From contig JACPHT010000005.1 in NCBI GenBank assembly GCA_016188475.1, positions 1 through 54,623 of the forward strand: a stretch of 54,623 nucleotides of DNA, given 5' to 3'. The stretch is from Candidatus Uhrbacteria bacterium. GTDB taxonomy: Bacteria; Patescibacteriota; Patescibacteriia; UBA9934; GWF2-40-263. The position numbers and the translations under genes were made by a program. The notes under the pieces were generated by a model. It saw only the letters and a list, made by a program, of their open reading frames with translations. It ran no database searches and was not told where the DNA came from. Below, piece by piece: positions 8,623 through 17,093 of the stretch. The stretch's first letter is position 1. The number at the start of each line of letters is the position of its first letter.

Positions 8623-9759
8623 ATGACTACTGAACAATTCTTAATTTTGATGGTAATAATCCTCGTAATCGTAATTGTTGTTCTTATTGCGAAACGAAAT
8701 CACCCAAACATCGACTCAGGAGATAAAATTTATAACCTTTTCAATGATCTGAGGAAGGAAATTCAGGAAACTACAAACACTCAACGTCGTGAAGTTCATG
8801 AAAAACTTGATGTAATGCACAACCGTCTTGTTCAAAACATGACAGATTCTTCATCAACTCTTCAAAAACATTTCCATGAAACAGCAAATATGTTTAAGGA
8901 CGTGAACGAGCGTTTATTCACTTTAGACAGTACAAACAAACAAATTCTCAACTATTCAGATCAACTAAAAAGTCTTGAAAACATTCTTAAAAATCCAAAA
9001 CAACGAGGAATACTTGGCGAGTATTGGCTTGAAACATTATTGGGACAGGTTTTAACAGTTGGACAATACAAAATGCAGTATCAACTTGGAATTGATGAAA
9101 CAACCGGACAAAAACTGATTCCTGATGCGGTAATTTTTGTAAAAGAAATGATAATTCCTATTGACGCAAAATTTTCGTTAGAAAATTATAACAGAATTGT
9201 GCAGGAAACTGATCCGATCAGACGTGATGAGCTTGAAAAACAGTTCAAATCAGATGTAAAGATAAGAATTGACGAAACTTCACGTTATATTCAGCCAGAA
9301 AAAGGGACAACCAACTTCGCGTTTATGTTTGTTCCAGCGGAAGGTGTTTATCATAATCTTATCAATGCTGATATTGGCGCAGTAAAGGTCAATTCTCGAA
9401 ATTTAATTGAATACGCATTTGAAAAAGGCGTTATGATCGTCTCACCAACTTCATTTTTTGCTTATTTGCAAACAGTGTTGCTTGGACTCAAAGCGCTCCA
9501 GATTGAAGAGTCTGTAAAAGAAATCCAAAAACACGCCGAACTTCTCATGCGCCATATGAAAGCATATGAAGAACATCACAATCGTGTTGGAAAACATCTT
9601 GAAACAACTGTTCGCGCATTCACAAGCTCGTCAAACGAACTCAAAAAGATAGATAAAGATATATTCCGAATAACAGAAGGAACAGCCGGGAAGCAACTTG
9701 ATATTCTTGAAATTGAATCAGGAACTGAAGGCGACGAAGTTGTTGAGCAGTCTGATTGA
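8623..9759 (+). CDS. rmuC: DNA recombination protein RmuC
   Basis: 378 aa. An N-terminal membrane helix (about 5-25, ILMVIILVIVIVVLIA) is followed by a coiled coil (about 35-125) and the RmuC nuclease-like core (LKNPKQRGILGEYWLETLL, LIPDAVIFV, PIDAKFSLENY, PAEGVYHNLI). RmuC proteins limit DNA inversions and are thought to act on DNA at the membrane through a PD-(D/E)XK-like fold. The Asp in PDAV and the DAK motif fit that fold. The start ATG is preceded by AAACATGCAAT with no SD, as for other housekeeping genes here. It is followed by a separate transcription unit whose promoter overlaps its stop codon. Confidence 0.93.
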   Translation: MTTEQFLILMVIILVIVIVVLIAKRNHPNIDSGDKIYNLFNDLRKEIQETTNTQRREVHEKLDVMHNRLVQNMTDSSSTLQKHFHETANMFKDVNERLFTLDSTNKQILNYSDQLKSLENILKNPKQRGILGEYWLETLLGQVLTVGQYKMQYQLGIDETTGQKLIPDAVIFVKEMIIPIDAKFSLENYNRIVQETDPIRRDELEKQFKSDVKIRIDETSRYIQPEKGTTNFAFMFVPAEGVYHNLINADIGAVKVNSRNLIEYAFEKGVMIVSPTSFFAYLQTVLLGLKALQIEESVKEIQKHAELLMRHMKAYEEHHNRVGKHLETTVRAFTSSSNELKKIDKDIFRITEGTAGKQLDILEIESGTEGDEVVEQSD

Positions 9760-9784
9760 CATTCTTTATTTTTATATGTTAAAT
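9756..9784 (+). promoter_or_regulatory. Promoter of the 162-aa membrane-protein cassette
   Basis: TTGACA (9756-9761), a 17-bp spacer and TTAAAT (9779-9784). The -35 box overlaps the rmuC stop codon, so the downstream gene has its own promoter. Confidence 0.7.
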
Positions 9785-9830
9785 CAATTCGCCAAAGTGG
9801 CAAACTTAGTTAACGAAAGGAAAGGTAAAA

Positions 9831-10319
9831 ATGGACAGTATAAAAACGCTGGCGACTTTTCAGGGGGCTGTGTTGACGATTTTTTTGGGCGTGTCCGAAT
9901 CGACAATGACACTGAATGATCATGATGTGTCGACATTGAGCGTAATCGGCGCAATGTTCGCTATTGCCTCAATCTCGGCATTGATCGCGGCGATATTCAA
10001 ATCAAGACTTGCTCTCTACATCATGACCGCTTCCATAATCGCTTTTGCCACAGTATTCGGAACGTTTGCAACCTTCCCTACGGATATCATCGTTTTTGTG
10101 GCACTTTGGATCTGTTTCATGCGCACAGTAGATGAATCCAGACTTTTGCCGGTTTGGGTCTTACCACTCGCAATCACAGAAATACTTGGTATATTTCTGC
10201 CGCTTCGTCTCAATGAACCTGTCGGTTTCATTATCGGAATAGCGTGCGCAATAGCTCTTATTGGATGCGGTAACTTTCTCAACGATCAAAAAGCTCTCAA
10301 ACCCTCTTCTCCCGCATAA
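9831..10319 (+). CDS. Small polytopic membrane protein, unknown function
   Basis: 162 aa, almost entirely hydrophobic, with about five transmembrane helices (near 40-60, 62-80, 82-102, 112-130 and 134-152). No motif was recognised. The start is fixed by a strong SD (GAAAGGAAAGG) at the usual distance. A separate promoter lies upstream and an intrinsic terminator overlaps the stop region, making an independent one-gene unit. Codons are visibly G/C-richer than in rmuC or rpsT. It belongs to the cassette-like class described in the findings. Function unknown. Confidence 0.75.
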   Translation: MDSIKTLATFQGAVLTIFLGVSESTMTLNDHDVSTLSVIGAMFAIASISALIAAIFKSRLALYIMTASIIAFATVFGTFATFPTDIIVFVALWICFMRTVDESRLLPVWVLPLAITEILGIFLPLRLNEPVGFIIGIACAIALIGCGNFLNDQKALKPSSPA

Positions 10320-10348
10320 CCATCGTGTTGTGCGGATTTTTTCTTTTC
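10312..10348 (+). terminator. Intrinsic terminator of the 162-aa gene
   Basis: Stem CCGCA (10312-10316)/TGCGG (10331-10335), extended by an inner AC/GT pair and followed by TTTTTTCTTTT. Confidence 0.8.
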
Positions 10349-10435
10349 CAACATGACTTAACGCGGTCGTTCACATTCTATATTCGCTGACACTTGTTTT
10401 AATGAATGATTAATTTCAAATACCATTGATAGTAG

Positions 10436-10499
10436 CAGTTGTGCTATGTCGTAGGGAACAGCGGCGACAGTCCGATGGCCCGGAGACATGGCGCAACTG
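10436..10499. ncRNA. Unassigned hairpin RNA candidate
   Basis: A 15-bp helix joins CAGTTGTGCTATGTC (10436-10450) and GACATGGCGCAACTG (10485-10499), all pairs Watson-Crick or G-U. It closes a G/C-rich 34-nt apical region in otherwise AT-rich intergenic DNA (10349-10594). The conserved SRP RNA loop (GGAAG...AGCAGCC) is absent and I recognise no riboswitch class. Either strand could be transcribed. Confidence 0.45.
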
Positions 10500-10594
10500 A
10501 TACTAATGCCCAATTAAGACATTTGATCATTTGACATTTGATATTTTCAGATACAGCGGTCAAGAACAGAGGATGTACACAACCAGCTCACAAC

Positions 10595-10622
10595 TTGACT
10601 CTTTTCAACCATAATGTAAACT
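10595..10622 (+). promoter_or_regulatory. Probable rpsT promoter
   Basis: TTGACT (10595-10600), a 16-bp spacer and TAAACT (10617-10622), about 110 bases upstream of rpsT. Confidence 0.55.
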
Positions 10623-10648
10623 AACGCCGTTCTTAAACAAAACCAATT

Positions 10649-10666
10649 CCACGGCTAAAGCCGTGG
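10649..10666. repeat. REP-like palindrome
   Basis: CCACGGCTAAAGCCGTGG is a palindromic hairpin. A degenerate relative (CCACG...CGTGG around GCTTTAGA) occurs at 32632-32649, suggesting a dispersed small repeat. Confidence 0.6.
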
Positions 10667-10731
10667 GCTACCAATCTCATCACTAAAGCCTGCGGCTACC
10701 AAAAACCCAAAACCTAAAACCTGATTATTCT

Positions 10732-11001
10732 ATGCCTATCCTAGAAAACGCCAAAAAAGCGCTTCGACAAAGCGTGAAACACGAAAAACGAAATCAGACT
10801 ATCAAAGCCGAGATTCACTCTTTGCGTGTTAAGCTTCGCAAAGCTGTCACATCAAAAAAAATCGATGAGGCAAAAGAGGTCGTCAAACTAATTGGAAAAA
10901 AGCTCGACAAAGCGCAATCAAAAAAGATTTTCAAAAAAAATACCGTGGCTCGATTAAAGTCACGAATGATGCAAAAAGTAAACGCGCTCAAGATTTCGTA
11001 A
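10732..11001 (+). CDS. rpsT: 30S ribosomal protein S20
   Basis: 89 aa, standard length and composition for S20: very basic, helical, Ala/Lys-rich, with the typical start MPILENAKKALRQSVKHEKR and the KNTVARLKSRM segment near the C-terminus. S20 binds 16S rRNA early in 30S assembly. The ATG follows a low-complexity leader (AAACCCAAAACCTAAAACC) with no SD. The 3' end overlaps convergent holA by 14 bp, and the likely terminator lies inside holA. Confidence 0.97.
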   Translation: MPILENAKKALRQSVKHEKRNQTIKAEIHSLRVKLRKAVTSKKIDEAKEVVKLIGKKLDKAQSKKIFKKNTVARLKSRMMQKVNALKIS

Positions 11002-11968
11002 GTAAATGGTCTGTAACAAGATCAGTTGCAAGATCGGCCGAAATCCGGCCGGTTTTTATTTTCAAATCATATTCAAACAAAAGATCATGAGCTGTTTTCA
11101 AATCATTGAATGTAAAGAGTCGCGCTTGATCCAAAGATTTTTGCGCAACAAATGGATGAACACCAAGCTCTTCTGCAACTGTTTGCTTTGTTACACGCGG
11201 ATCTTGATCGAGCAGTGCGCGAGCTCCAAGCAAAATCCGAACCTGTCGTCCGAGCATTGTCAAAAGATAGTGATCGTCCGATCCTGCAGAACGTTCTTCT
11301 TCAAGTAAACGAATCGCGCGCGATGTTTGTTTTTTAGAAATCGCATCAATGAGCTCGAAAATCTTTCCTTCAAATGTTGCGTGCACAAGTTCATCAACCA
11401 TTTCTTTTGTGATGGTTTTGCCGTTACTGAAAGCAACTAGTTTTTCAATCTCATGCGACATTTGCCACAAGTCACTTCCAACTCTTTCAATAATCGCTGA
11501 AAGCGCGTCTGGTTCGATAAAACCTCCAAGTTTTTTCACGCGATCTGATATCCATGTTGTCAATGCAATACCAGAAAGAACAGGAAATGAATAAGTATGA
11601 ACTTCTGCCGTTTTTGAAAGTTCCTTTACCCAAGTTTTTTTCTCTGCAGCTTTTGCCTCGATTGCTTCCCAAAGAATAACAATACTCGATTCTGGCATGC
11701 GGCCAAATCCATCAAGCCAAATTTTTTCATCAGGTTTTTTCAAAAAAGAAAATAAACCGTTCACAAGCACCATTCGACGAGAACCTAAAAAAGGAAACGA
11801 GCACATTGATTGTAAAACATCTGACACTTCAAGTTTGTTTGAATCATCAGACGGAAAATCAACAATATTGTATCCTGTTGGATCAAATTTTTGTCGAAAC
11901 GCGTCTTTCAGTTGCCGAACTTTTTCCACAACGCGAAATGCGTCTTCACCGTAAACAAGAATGAGCAT
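10988..11968 (-). CDS. holA: DNA polymerase III delta subunit
   Basis: 326 aa. This is the clamp-loader subunit that opens the beta clamp. Matching features are the start MLILVYGEDAFRVVEKVRQ, the SMCSFPFLGSRRMVLVNGLF segment used for clamp interaction, a central LWQMSHEIEKLVAF region and the C-terminal helical collar (LLTMLGRQVRILLGARAL). The start lies one base after the polA stop, so polA and holA form an operon. The 3' end overlaps rpsT, and the rpsT terminator is embedded antisense in its last codons. Confidence 0.92.
   Translation of the reverse strand: MLILVYGEDAFRVVEKVRQLKDAFRQKFDPTGYNIVDFPSDDSNKLEVSDVLQSMCSFPFLGSRRMVLVNGLFSFLKKPDEKIWLDGFGRMPESSIVILWEAIEAKAAEKKTWVKELSKTAEVHTYSFPVLSGIALTTWISDRVKKLGGFIEPDALSAIIERVGSDLWQMSHEIEKLVAFSNGKTITKEMVDELVHATFEGKIFELIDAISKKQTSRAIRLLEEERSAGSDDHYLLTMLGRQVRILLGARALLDQDPRVTKQTVAEELGVHPFVAQKSLDQARLFTFNDLKTAHDLLFEYDLKIKTGRISADLATDLVTDHLLTKS
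11035..11062 (+). terminator. rpsT terminator inside the 3' end of holA
   Basis: Stem CGGCCG (11035-11040)/CGGCCG (11046-11051) with an AAATC loop, then GTTTTTATTTTC. It is oriented for rpsT but lies in antisense holA coding sequence. Confidence 0.8.
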
Positions 11969-11969
11969 A

Positions 11970-14552
11970 TTATTTCATCTCTCCCCAATTTGGACCTACT
12001 TCAATTTCCACTATTAAAGGAACTTCAAATGACGAGACGCTTTCCATCATTTCTTTTACTCCACGCGCGACTTGATCCGCAACATCGCGATCAGCTTCAA
12101 AAACCAATTCATCGTGAACTTGCATAAGCATCGTTGCAGAAAGCTGGCTTTGTTTTAACCATCCGTCAACTGCTAACATTGCTTTTTTCATTATATCAGC
12201 CGCTGTTCCTTGAATTGGCATATTGATTGCCATTCGTTCAGCCGCGGCAATAAGCATTGGAACTCCTGAATTGATTTCTGGAAAATAGCGACGGCGACCA
12301 AACATTGTTTCAACAAATCCATCAACATGAGCTTTGGTTTTTGTTTCGTCAAGATAAATTTGAATTGCGTGATGAATTTCAAAATAACGATCAATAAAAA
12401 TTTTGGCTTCTGAAAACGATAAACCAGTTGAACGAGAAAGGGAATGGGGCCCCATGCCGTAAAGAATTCCAAAATTGATCGCTTTGGCGGCACGACGTTG
12501 TTCTTTTGTCACTTGATTTTCATCAATCTCCCAAATCTCAGAAGCTGTGCGTGTGTGAATGTCAGCACCTTGTTTGAAAGCTTCAATAAACGGCTTGTCT
12601 TTGGCAATTATAGCCGCGAGTCGAAGTTCAATCTGCGAATAATCAGCCGCGATCAAAACCTTTCCTTTCGGAGCAACAAACGCTCGACGAATTTCACGTC
12701 CAAGCTCGGTTTTGATCGGAATATTTTGCAAATTAGGTTCAGAAGACGAAAGACGACCGGTTGATGTTACGGTTTGATTATAAGTTGTGTGAACACGACC
12801 GTTTTTATCAACCAATTTTGGAAGCGCTTCAACGTAAGTTGATTGTAATTTCGCAAGTTCGCGGTGCTCGCTGATAAGTGGAATGATCTCGTGAGCGTCC
12901 CAAAGTTTTTCAAGTTCAGAAGCGGCAGTTGAATAACCAGTCTTTGTTTTTTTGATTCCTTTTGTTGGCAGTTTTAATTTTTCAAACAAAACTTCAGCAA
13001 GCTGGATTGGCGATTGAACATTAAAATCAACTTCAACGAATGAATGAATTTTTTTCTCAAGTTCTGACAGACGTTTTTCTAAATTTTTCGCAAAAATTTC
13101 AAGCGCTTTTGTATCAAGAAGGACTCCATGTTTTTCCATTTCAAACAAAATCGAAATAAGCGGCATTTCCATTTCTTCAAAAATCGAAAAAACATTTACG
13201 CTCTTTAATTTTTGTTCAAGTTGTTCAGCAAGTTTTGAAAACGTCGCAACTAATCGGCCAAGACGTTCATAATCTTTCTGCGTTGCGTACGAATTTGGCA
13301 ATTCCGGAGACAAATCTTGCGAACGCGAACCGGAATTCAATAGATATGTTGCGATCATAATATCGAATGATTGTTTAATAACCCAATCTGTTTGATGCAA
13401 CAAACGCTTGAGATTGTGTGTGATGACAACAGATTTTTCAAAGACTTTTTTTATTTCAACAAAATGTTTTTGAGCTGGATTTGGAACAACGATCGTTGTT
13501 TTTCCATCAGACACGGCGATCGCGGCTTGTGTTGAACCAAAAAGATCAGCTTGCTGTTCAGCAATAAAAATACCAAGCCGGCTGTTCATTTTATCCAAAA
13601 CTTTTTTGATCTCTGTCTCATCTCGCAAAATTTCGATCGCCCCCTGTTGGGCTTTCTGCTGTTTTTCCTGTTTCACTTCTCCAGCATGTTTCCTCAACAA
13701 CGTTCTAAACTCCAAACGCTGATACATCTCACGAACAGCATCCCAATCAGGCTCTTTTGTTTGCGCTGAAGAAAAACTAAAATCTGTTTTTACATTGCAA
13801 ACAACAGTAACCAATTCTCTCATTTCTTTCGCTTGCTCTTCTTTTCCTCGTAATTTTTTTGCAATTTTTTCTTCGATCTTTCCACTTTCAAGAGCAGAAA
13901 AAATTCCATTCAAAGTTTTATATGTTTTTAATAAATCTGTCGCTGTTTTCTCACCAATCCCGACAACTCCAGGCAAATTGTCAGACGGATCACCACGAAG
14001 CGCTTTGTAATCAATCAACTGTTCTGGTTTCAAACCATATCGTTCTTCAACAGCTTTTTCATCGTAAATTTTTGTTTCTGAAATTCCTTTTTGAAAAAAA
14101 ACAACCTTTGTGTGAGGTTTAACAAGCTGAAGCGAATCTAAATCTCCTGTAACAATCAACGTTTCAAAATTTTTTTTCTCTGCAGTGTTGGCAAGAGTTC
14201 CAATAATATCATCGGCTTCAAAACCTTTTGCTGAAATCGACGGAATGTAAAAAGTTTTCAAAATATCCTGAATGATCGGAATCTGATCATAAAGTTCTTG
14301 TTCTTTTTTTTCGCGCGTGGCTTTATATGCCTCGTATTTTTCGTGTCTGAATGTTTTACCAGGCAAATCCCACGCAACCGCCATGTAATCAGGTTTGAAC
14401 TGTTCGCGCATTTTTTCTAAAACCATTGAAAATCCATACGCGGCATTCACAACTAAACCGTCTTTTGTTGTAAGCGGTGGGATAGCGTGCCACGCCCGAT
14501 GAAGAAGGGCATTGCCATCAAGAACCAAAAACGTTTGCGCTTGCTTTGACAT
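11970..14552 (-). CDS. polA: DNA polymerase I
   Basis: 860 aa. The N-terminal 5'-nuclease (about 1-290) shows VLDGNALLHRAWHA, GFEADDIIGTLA, GDLDSLQLV and the helix-hairpin-helix GVVGIGEKTATDLL. The middle exonuclease-like domain (about 300-470) has lost the proofreading DxE motif: the equivalent stretch reads LGIFIAEQ, and HNLKRLLH lacks the usual Asp. It is probably inactive, as in Taq polymerase. The polymerase domain has motif A ADYSQIELRLAA, motif B RRAAKAINFGILYGMG with Lys, Phe and Tyr of the O-helix, and motif C QVHDELVFE. It works in Okazaki fragment processing and repair. It is translationally adjacent to holA (one base) and 9 bp from the upstream regulator gene, so the three may be one operon. 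Confidence 0.97.
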   Translation of the reverse strand: MSKQAQTFLVLDGNALLHRAWHAIPPLTTKDGLVVNAAYGFSMVLEKMREQFKPDYMAVAWDLPGKTFRHEKYEAYKATREKKEQELYDQIPIIQDILKTFYIPSISAKGFEADDIIGTLANTAEKKNFETLIVTGDLDSLQLVKPHTKVVFFQKGISETKIYDEKAVEERYGLKPEQLIDYKALRGDPSDNLPGVVGIGEKTATDLLKTYKTLNGIFSALESGKIEEKIAKKLRGKEEQAKEMRELVTVVCNVKTDFSFSSAQTKEPDWDAVREMYQRLEFRTLLRKHAGEVKQEKQQKAQQGAIEILRDETEIKKVLDKMNSRLGIFIAEQQADLFGSTQAAIAVSDGKTTIVVPNPAQKHFVEIKKVFEKSVVITHNLKRLLHQTDWVIKQSFDIMIATYLLNSGSRSQDLSPELPNSYATQKDYERLGRLVATFSKLAEQLEQKLKSVNVFSIFEEMEMPLISILFEMEKHGVLLDTKALEIFAKNLEKRLSELEKKIHSFVEVDFNVQSPIQLAEVLFEKLKLPTKGIKKTKTGYSTAASELEKLWDAHEIIPLISEHRELAKLQSTYVEALPKLVDKNGRVHTTYNQTVTSTGRLSSSEPNLQNIPIKTELGREIRRAFVAPKGKVLIAADYSQIELRLAAIIAKDKPFIEAFKQGADIHTRTASEIWEIDENQVTKEQRRAAKAINFGILYGMGPHSLSRSTGLSFSEAKIFIDRYFEIHHAIQIYLDETKTKAHVDGFVETMFGRRRYFPEINSGVPMLIAAAERMAINMPIQGTAADIMKKAMLAVDGWLKQSQLSATMLMQVHDELVFEADRDVADQVARGVKEMMESVSSFEVPLIVEIEVGPNWGEMK

Positions 14553-14561
14553 GATGCCAGT

Positions 14562-15323
14562 TTAGCATGGCTTCTCGGCTTTGTCCCAAATCAAGTCAAA
14601 AAGCGTTTCATAGCTTCTAGCAATATCGCCGGATGCCAAAATAATCATTGTATTTTCCTTTCGTGTTGTGATGAACGCAACGTTCCCAGCAAAAGTAATA
14701 ATGGTGGCAGGAAGAACAGTCCCGGCTGGAAGGAAACGAGACTCGCGCAATTCTTCTTTGTCTTTTTCAACTATCTTTTTTCCATCGCGACTTTTTGGTA
14801 TAAGTTGGCGACTCTTGATCCCACGTTTTATTCTTTCCGCAATCACTCGTTTCACAATGTAATGCTCTTTTACATAATCAAGAAGTCCAACCCCTGTTGT
14901 TATCAGACGATATTCTTTTACACCGGACTGAAAAAGTTGTTTCCACATTCGCTTGAATCCGTCTGTGCCTTCATAAATCGTAACCCCAGGTCCTTCTTCA
15001 ACTGTATCTTTGAGCAACTGAAGCAAAGGTATTGTTTTTAAAAATAATTTTCCTCGTTCTCTCATTACCATTTCAAGAGTGTCTGGTGGTTCTGCAATAT
15101 AAACTGTTGTTTTTTTCTCTTTACCCAAACGAAAAACTTCGTGGCGAACCAGTCGCTCTAAAATTGGATATAAAGTTGTGCGAGGTAATTCTGTACGTCT
15201 TGAAAGGCCAAGGACTGTTGAAGATCCAAGTTCAAGACCAGCCAAATATACTTTGACTTCTTTCTCGTCAAGTCCGTACGCGCCAAGTCCCTTTATGAGA
15301 TCCGGCGGATATTTCATACGCAT
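14562..15323 (-). CDS. TrmB-family transcriptional regulator
   Basis: 253 aa. The N-terminal winged helix-turn-helix (about 12-75) fits TrmB: LGAYGLDEKEVKVYLAGLEL, SRRTELPRTTLYPILERLVRHEV. A C-terminal effector-like domain (about 105-250) carries GVTIYEGTDGFKRMWKQLF. TrmB proteins are common in archaea and CPR and usually sense sugars or other metabolites. It lies upstream of and co-directional with polA-holA, and is divergent from the DUF3307 gene. The shared intergenic region has two AAAATAGGA direct repeats 20 bp apart, a possible autoregulatory site. The ligand is unknown. Confidence 0.82.
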   Translation of the reverse strand: MRMKYPPDLIKGLGAYGLDEKEVKVYLAGLELGSSTVLGLSRRTELPRTTLYPILERLVRHEVFRLGKEKKTTVYIAEPPDTLEMVMRERGKLFLKTIPLLQLLKDTVEEGPGVTIYEGTDGFKRMWKQLFQSGVKEYRLITTGVGLLDYVKEHYIVKRVIAERIKRGIKSRQLIPKSRDGKKIVEKDKEELRESRFLPAGTVLPATIITFAGNVAFITTRKENTMIILASGDIARSYETLFDLIWDKAEKPC

Positions 15324-15350
15324 ACATAATCACAATAGATTGATTTTTCT

Positions 15351-15379
15351 AAAATAGGAAGTGTTGTCGAAAAATAGGA
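15351..15379. promoter_or_regulatory. Possible operator: two direct repeats
   Basis: AAAATAGGA occurs at 15351-15359 and 15371-15379, a 20-bp period (about two helical turns), in the divergent region between the TrmB-like gene and the DUF3307 gene. A possible -10 for the rightward gene is TATAAA at 15404-15409. Confidence 0.4.
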
Positions 15380-15447
15380 CACATTCTATTGGAATATTTT
15401 CACTATAAATTACTCTGTCATTAGACAACAGAAAAAGGGGGTGCCCC

Positions 15448-15792
15448 GTGATCGCTTTGACCATGTTCAACCTTTCGATCCTGTACTTGTGCGCGCACTT
15501 CATTGGTGACTTTGCCTTCCAGAGTGCGTGGATGGCAATGGAGAAAGGGAAGAACGTCGAAGTGCTGATCTATCATAGCGCGACATACACAGCTCCGTTC
15601 GCGGCCTTGCTCGCACTGCTCGATGGTCGCTCACCACTGGTTCCAAGCGTTCTGTTCGCACTTGTTATCTTTGGAACGCATGTGCTGATCGACACGCTCT
15701 CGGCACGACTGAAGGTAATCAAGACAATCTGGGCTGACCAGTTGTGCCATTTCGCAGTGATTGCGCTTCTGCTCTTTGTCGGTTGGCTTTGA
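15448..15792 (+). CDS. DUF3307 membrane protein
   Basis: 114 aa. Recognised by the DUF3307 pattern: CAHFIGDFAFQSAWMAMEKG at the N-terminus, a central His in IYHSATY, FGTHVLIDTLSARL, and ADQLCHFAVIALLL near the end. About four hydrophobic helices. Spaced His/Asp residues in the membrane helices are typical of the family, whose function is unknown and which is often found in phage, plasmid and accessory regions. The GTG start is set by the strong SD AAAAAGGGGGTG. Codons are G/C-rich compared with flanking polA. It has its own strong terminator, so it is a cassette-like unit. Confidence 0.85.
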   Translation: MIALTMFNLSILYLCAHFIGDFAFQSAWMAMEKGKNVEVLIYHSATYTAPFAALLALLDGRSPLVPSVLFALVIFGTHVLIDTLSARLKVIKTIWADQLCHFAVIALLLFVGWL

Positions 15793-15801
15793 ACCGACTC
15801 T

Positions 15802-15856
15802 AGCTCCCACACCATGCCCGCCAAAGCCTTGGCGACGGCGGGTCGGGAGCTTTTTC
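15802..15856 (+). terminator. Terminator of the DUF3307 gene
   Basis: Nested stems AGCTCCC (15802-15808)/GGGAGCT (15845-15851) and CCCGCC (15817-15822)/GGCGGG (15837-15842), then TTTTTC. The inner part resembles a common dispersed palindrome (CCCGCCAAAGCCTTGGCG). Confidence 0.85.
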
Positions 15857-15860
15857 TTCA

Positions 15861-15900
15861 AAATAAAAAACCGCACTTTCGGAGTTTCCGATTATGCGGT
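15861..15900 (-). terminator. Terminator of the 348-aa gene (leftward)
   Basis: On the minus strand, ACCGCA pairs with TGCGGT with an inner CGGA/TCCG helix, followed by TTTTTTATTTT. Confidence 0.8.
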
Positions 15901-15928
15901 AGTTGAGAGCATCAGAACGCGAGCATGA

Positions 15929-16975
15929 CTAGGCGATTGCTCTTGAAAAGTCGCCCGAGGTTGCGCGATCGATCATGGCGGTGAACGCAGTGTTGCCGGC
16001 CGCGTATCCCTCGATCGTTGTGATGTGCAGACGATTTGGTCCACCATTGTTCTGCCTTGCGGCAACGAAACCGGTCTCGACGTCGATTCTCTGCGGGGCC
16101 GGGTCAGTTTTCTGTATTTCGATCACTGACTGGCCGATGCACAGAGTGATCTGGAAACCTTTTTCGCTGGTCAGAGACACTACGGCCGGAACGAGCAACC
16201 GCTTGCCGTTCTTCACGGCAGTGACAATGATCGTCGTGCCGTCTTTATCGACTGGAAGGGAAAAGTCCTCGATCTTGTCGACTGACAGGCCTTTCACGAT
16301 CCACTTCGGACGCTCGCCAGTTTCGAACACCTGCGTGATCTGATCAGTATTGATCGCGAAGACCTGTTGGCCGTCCATCTGCGCAACGATCACGATATTT
16401 TTGCAAGCGATCCCGAAGGTCGGAATCCCTGCATTGATCGGAGTCATTATCTCGGTCAGCTGATCAGTTCCTTTGTTTCTGCTCGCGCACAAAGTACGCT
16501 CACCCTGGCGGGAAAGGAGCAGAAGTGTGGACGATTCAGAACTAAAGACGTTTCCGTCAGTATCGAATATGGCTTCACAGAAGTTTTCGTACGCCTTGTC
16601 GGTCAGCCTGTCGGTCCTGATTCCTGTGTCCCATGCAGAGACTATGACTCCGCTGTCCATAGCCGAGATGAATGAAGCGTAATTGTGGCCCGGAAGAAGC
16701 ATTTCGATTGCGTCTTCCTTTGTGATGACTCCAGAGATCGATGCGATGTCAGCTGCTGTACAGCCGATGAGAACTTCGGGATCTACGAAAATCAGGTGAG
16801 CATTCGTGCCGTCCTGACTTATTCCGAAGCAGATGATTCCTGCAGGAGGTAGCCCATTGGAAACCAACTGGCTGGTGAGCTCGGCGATCTGCTTCTGGGG
16901 GCCAACCGCGCTTTTGAGCGAGGTTATGCCCCCTTTTCCCCTGAAGTCGATCTGCCTCTCATGGATCTGTTTCAT
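15929..16975 (-). CDS. Unknown 348-aa beta-rich protein of the cassette class
   Basis: The ATG at 16975 (MKQIHERQIDFRG) was chosen because AAAGAGGG lies just upstream; the frame stays open to 17086 but that extension has no SD. The protein is predicted soluble and rich in short beta strands with regular Asp/Gly turns (FGISQDGTNAHLIFVD, FDTDGNVFSSESST, VDKDGTTIIVTAV), which could be a beta-propeller or repeated sandwich, but no family was recognised. Codons are G/C-rich. A TTGACA -35 box (17078-17083, minus strand) and an intrinsic terminator flank it, so it is a self-contained unit. A role in the cytoplasm is assumed from the lack of a signal peptide. Confidence 0.75.
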   Translation of the reverse strand: MKQIHERQIDFRGKGGITSLKSAVGPQKQIAELTSQLVSNGLPPAGIICFGISQDGTNAHLIFVDPEVLIGCTAADIASISGVITKEDAIEMLLPGHNYASFISAMDSGVIVSAWDTGIRTDRLTDKAYENFCEAIFDTDGNVFSSESSTLLLLSRQGERTLCASRNKGTDQLTEIMTPINAGIPTFGIACKNIVIVAQMDGQQVFAINTDQITQVFETGERPKWIVKGLSVDKIEDFSLPVDKDGTTIIVTAVKNGKRLLVPAVVSLTSEKGFQITLCIGQSVIEIQKTDPAPQRIDVETGFVAARQNNGGPNRLHITTIEGYAAGNTAFTAMIDRATSGDFSRAIA

Positions 16976-17093
16976 CGAACCCTCTTTCTTTTTTGCCCTG
17001 TTCGGGCCGTTTAGCTGTGCTTTACCTGAACATACAGGCAAGCAGGCGACCGATAGTGTGCCTGAAGAAAAAATAAGTGTCAACATGATAGGT

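Noticed and set aside
10436-10499. SRP (4.5S) RNA
   Set aside because: The size and hairpin shape were suggestive, but the conserved GGAAG...AGCAGCC loop is missing on both strands.
16976-17086. Extended N-terminus of the 348-aa protein
   Set aside because: The SD AAAGAGGG supports the internal ATG, and the upstream part covers the predicted promoter.
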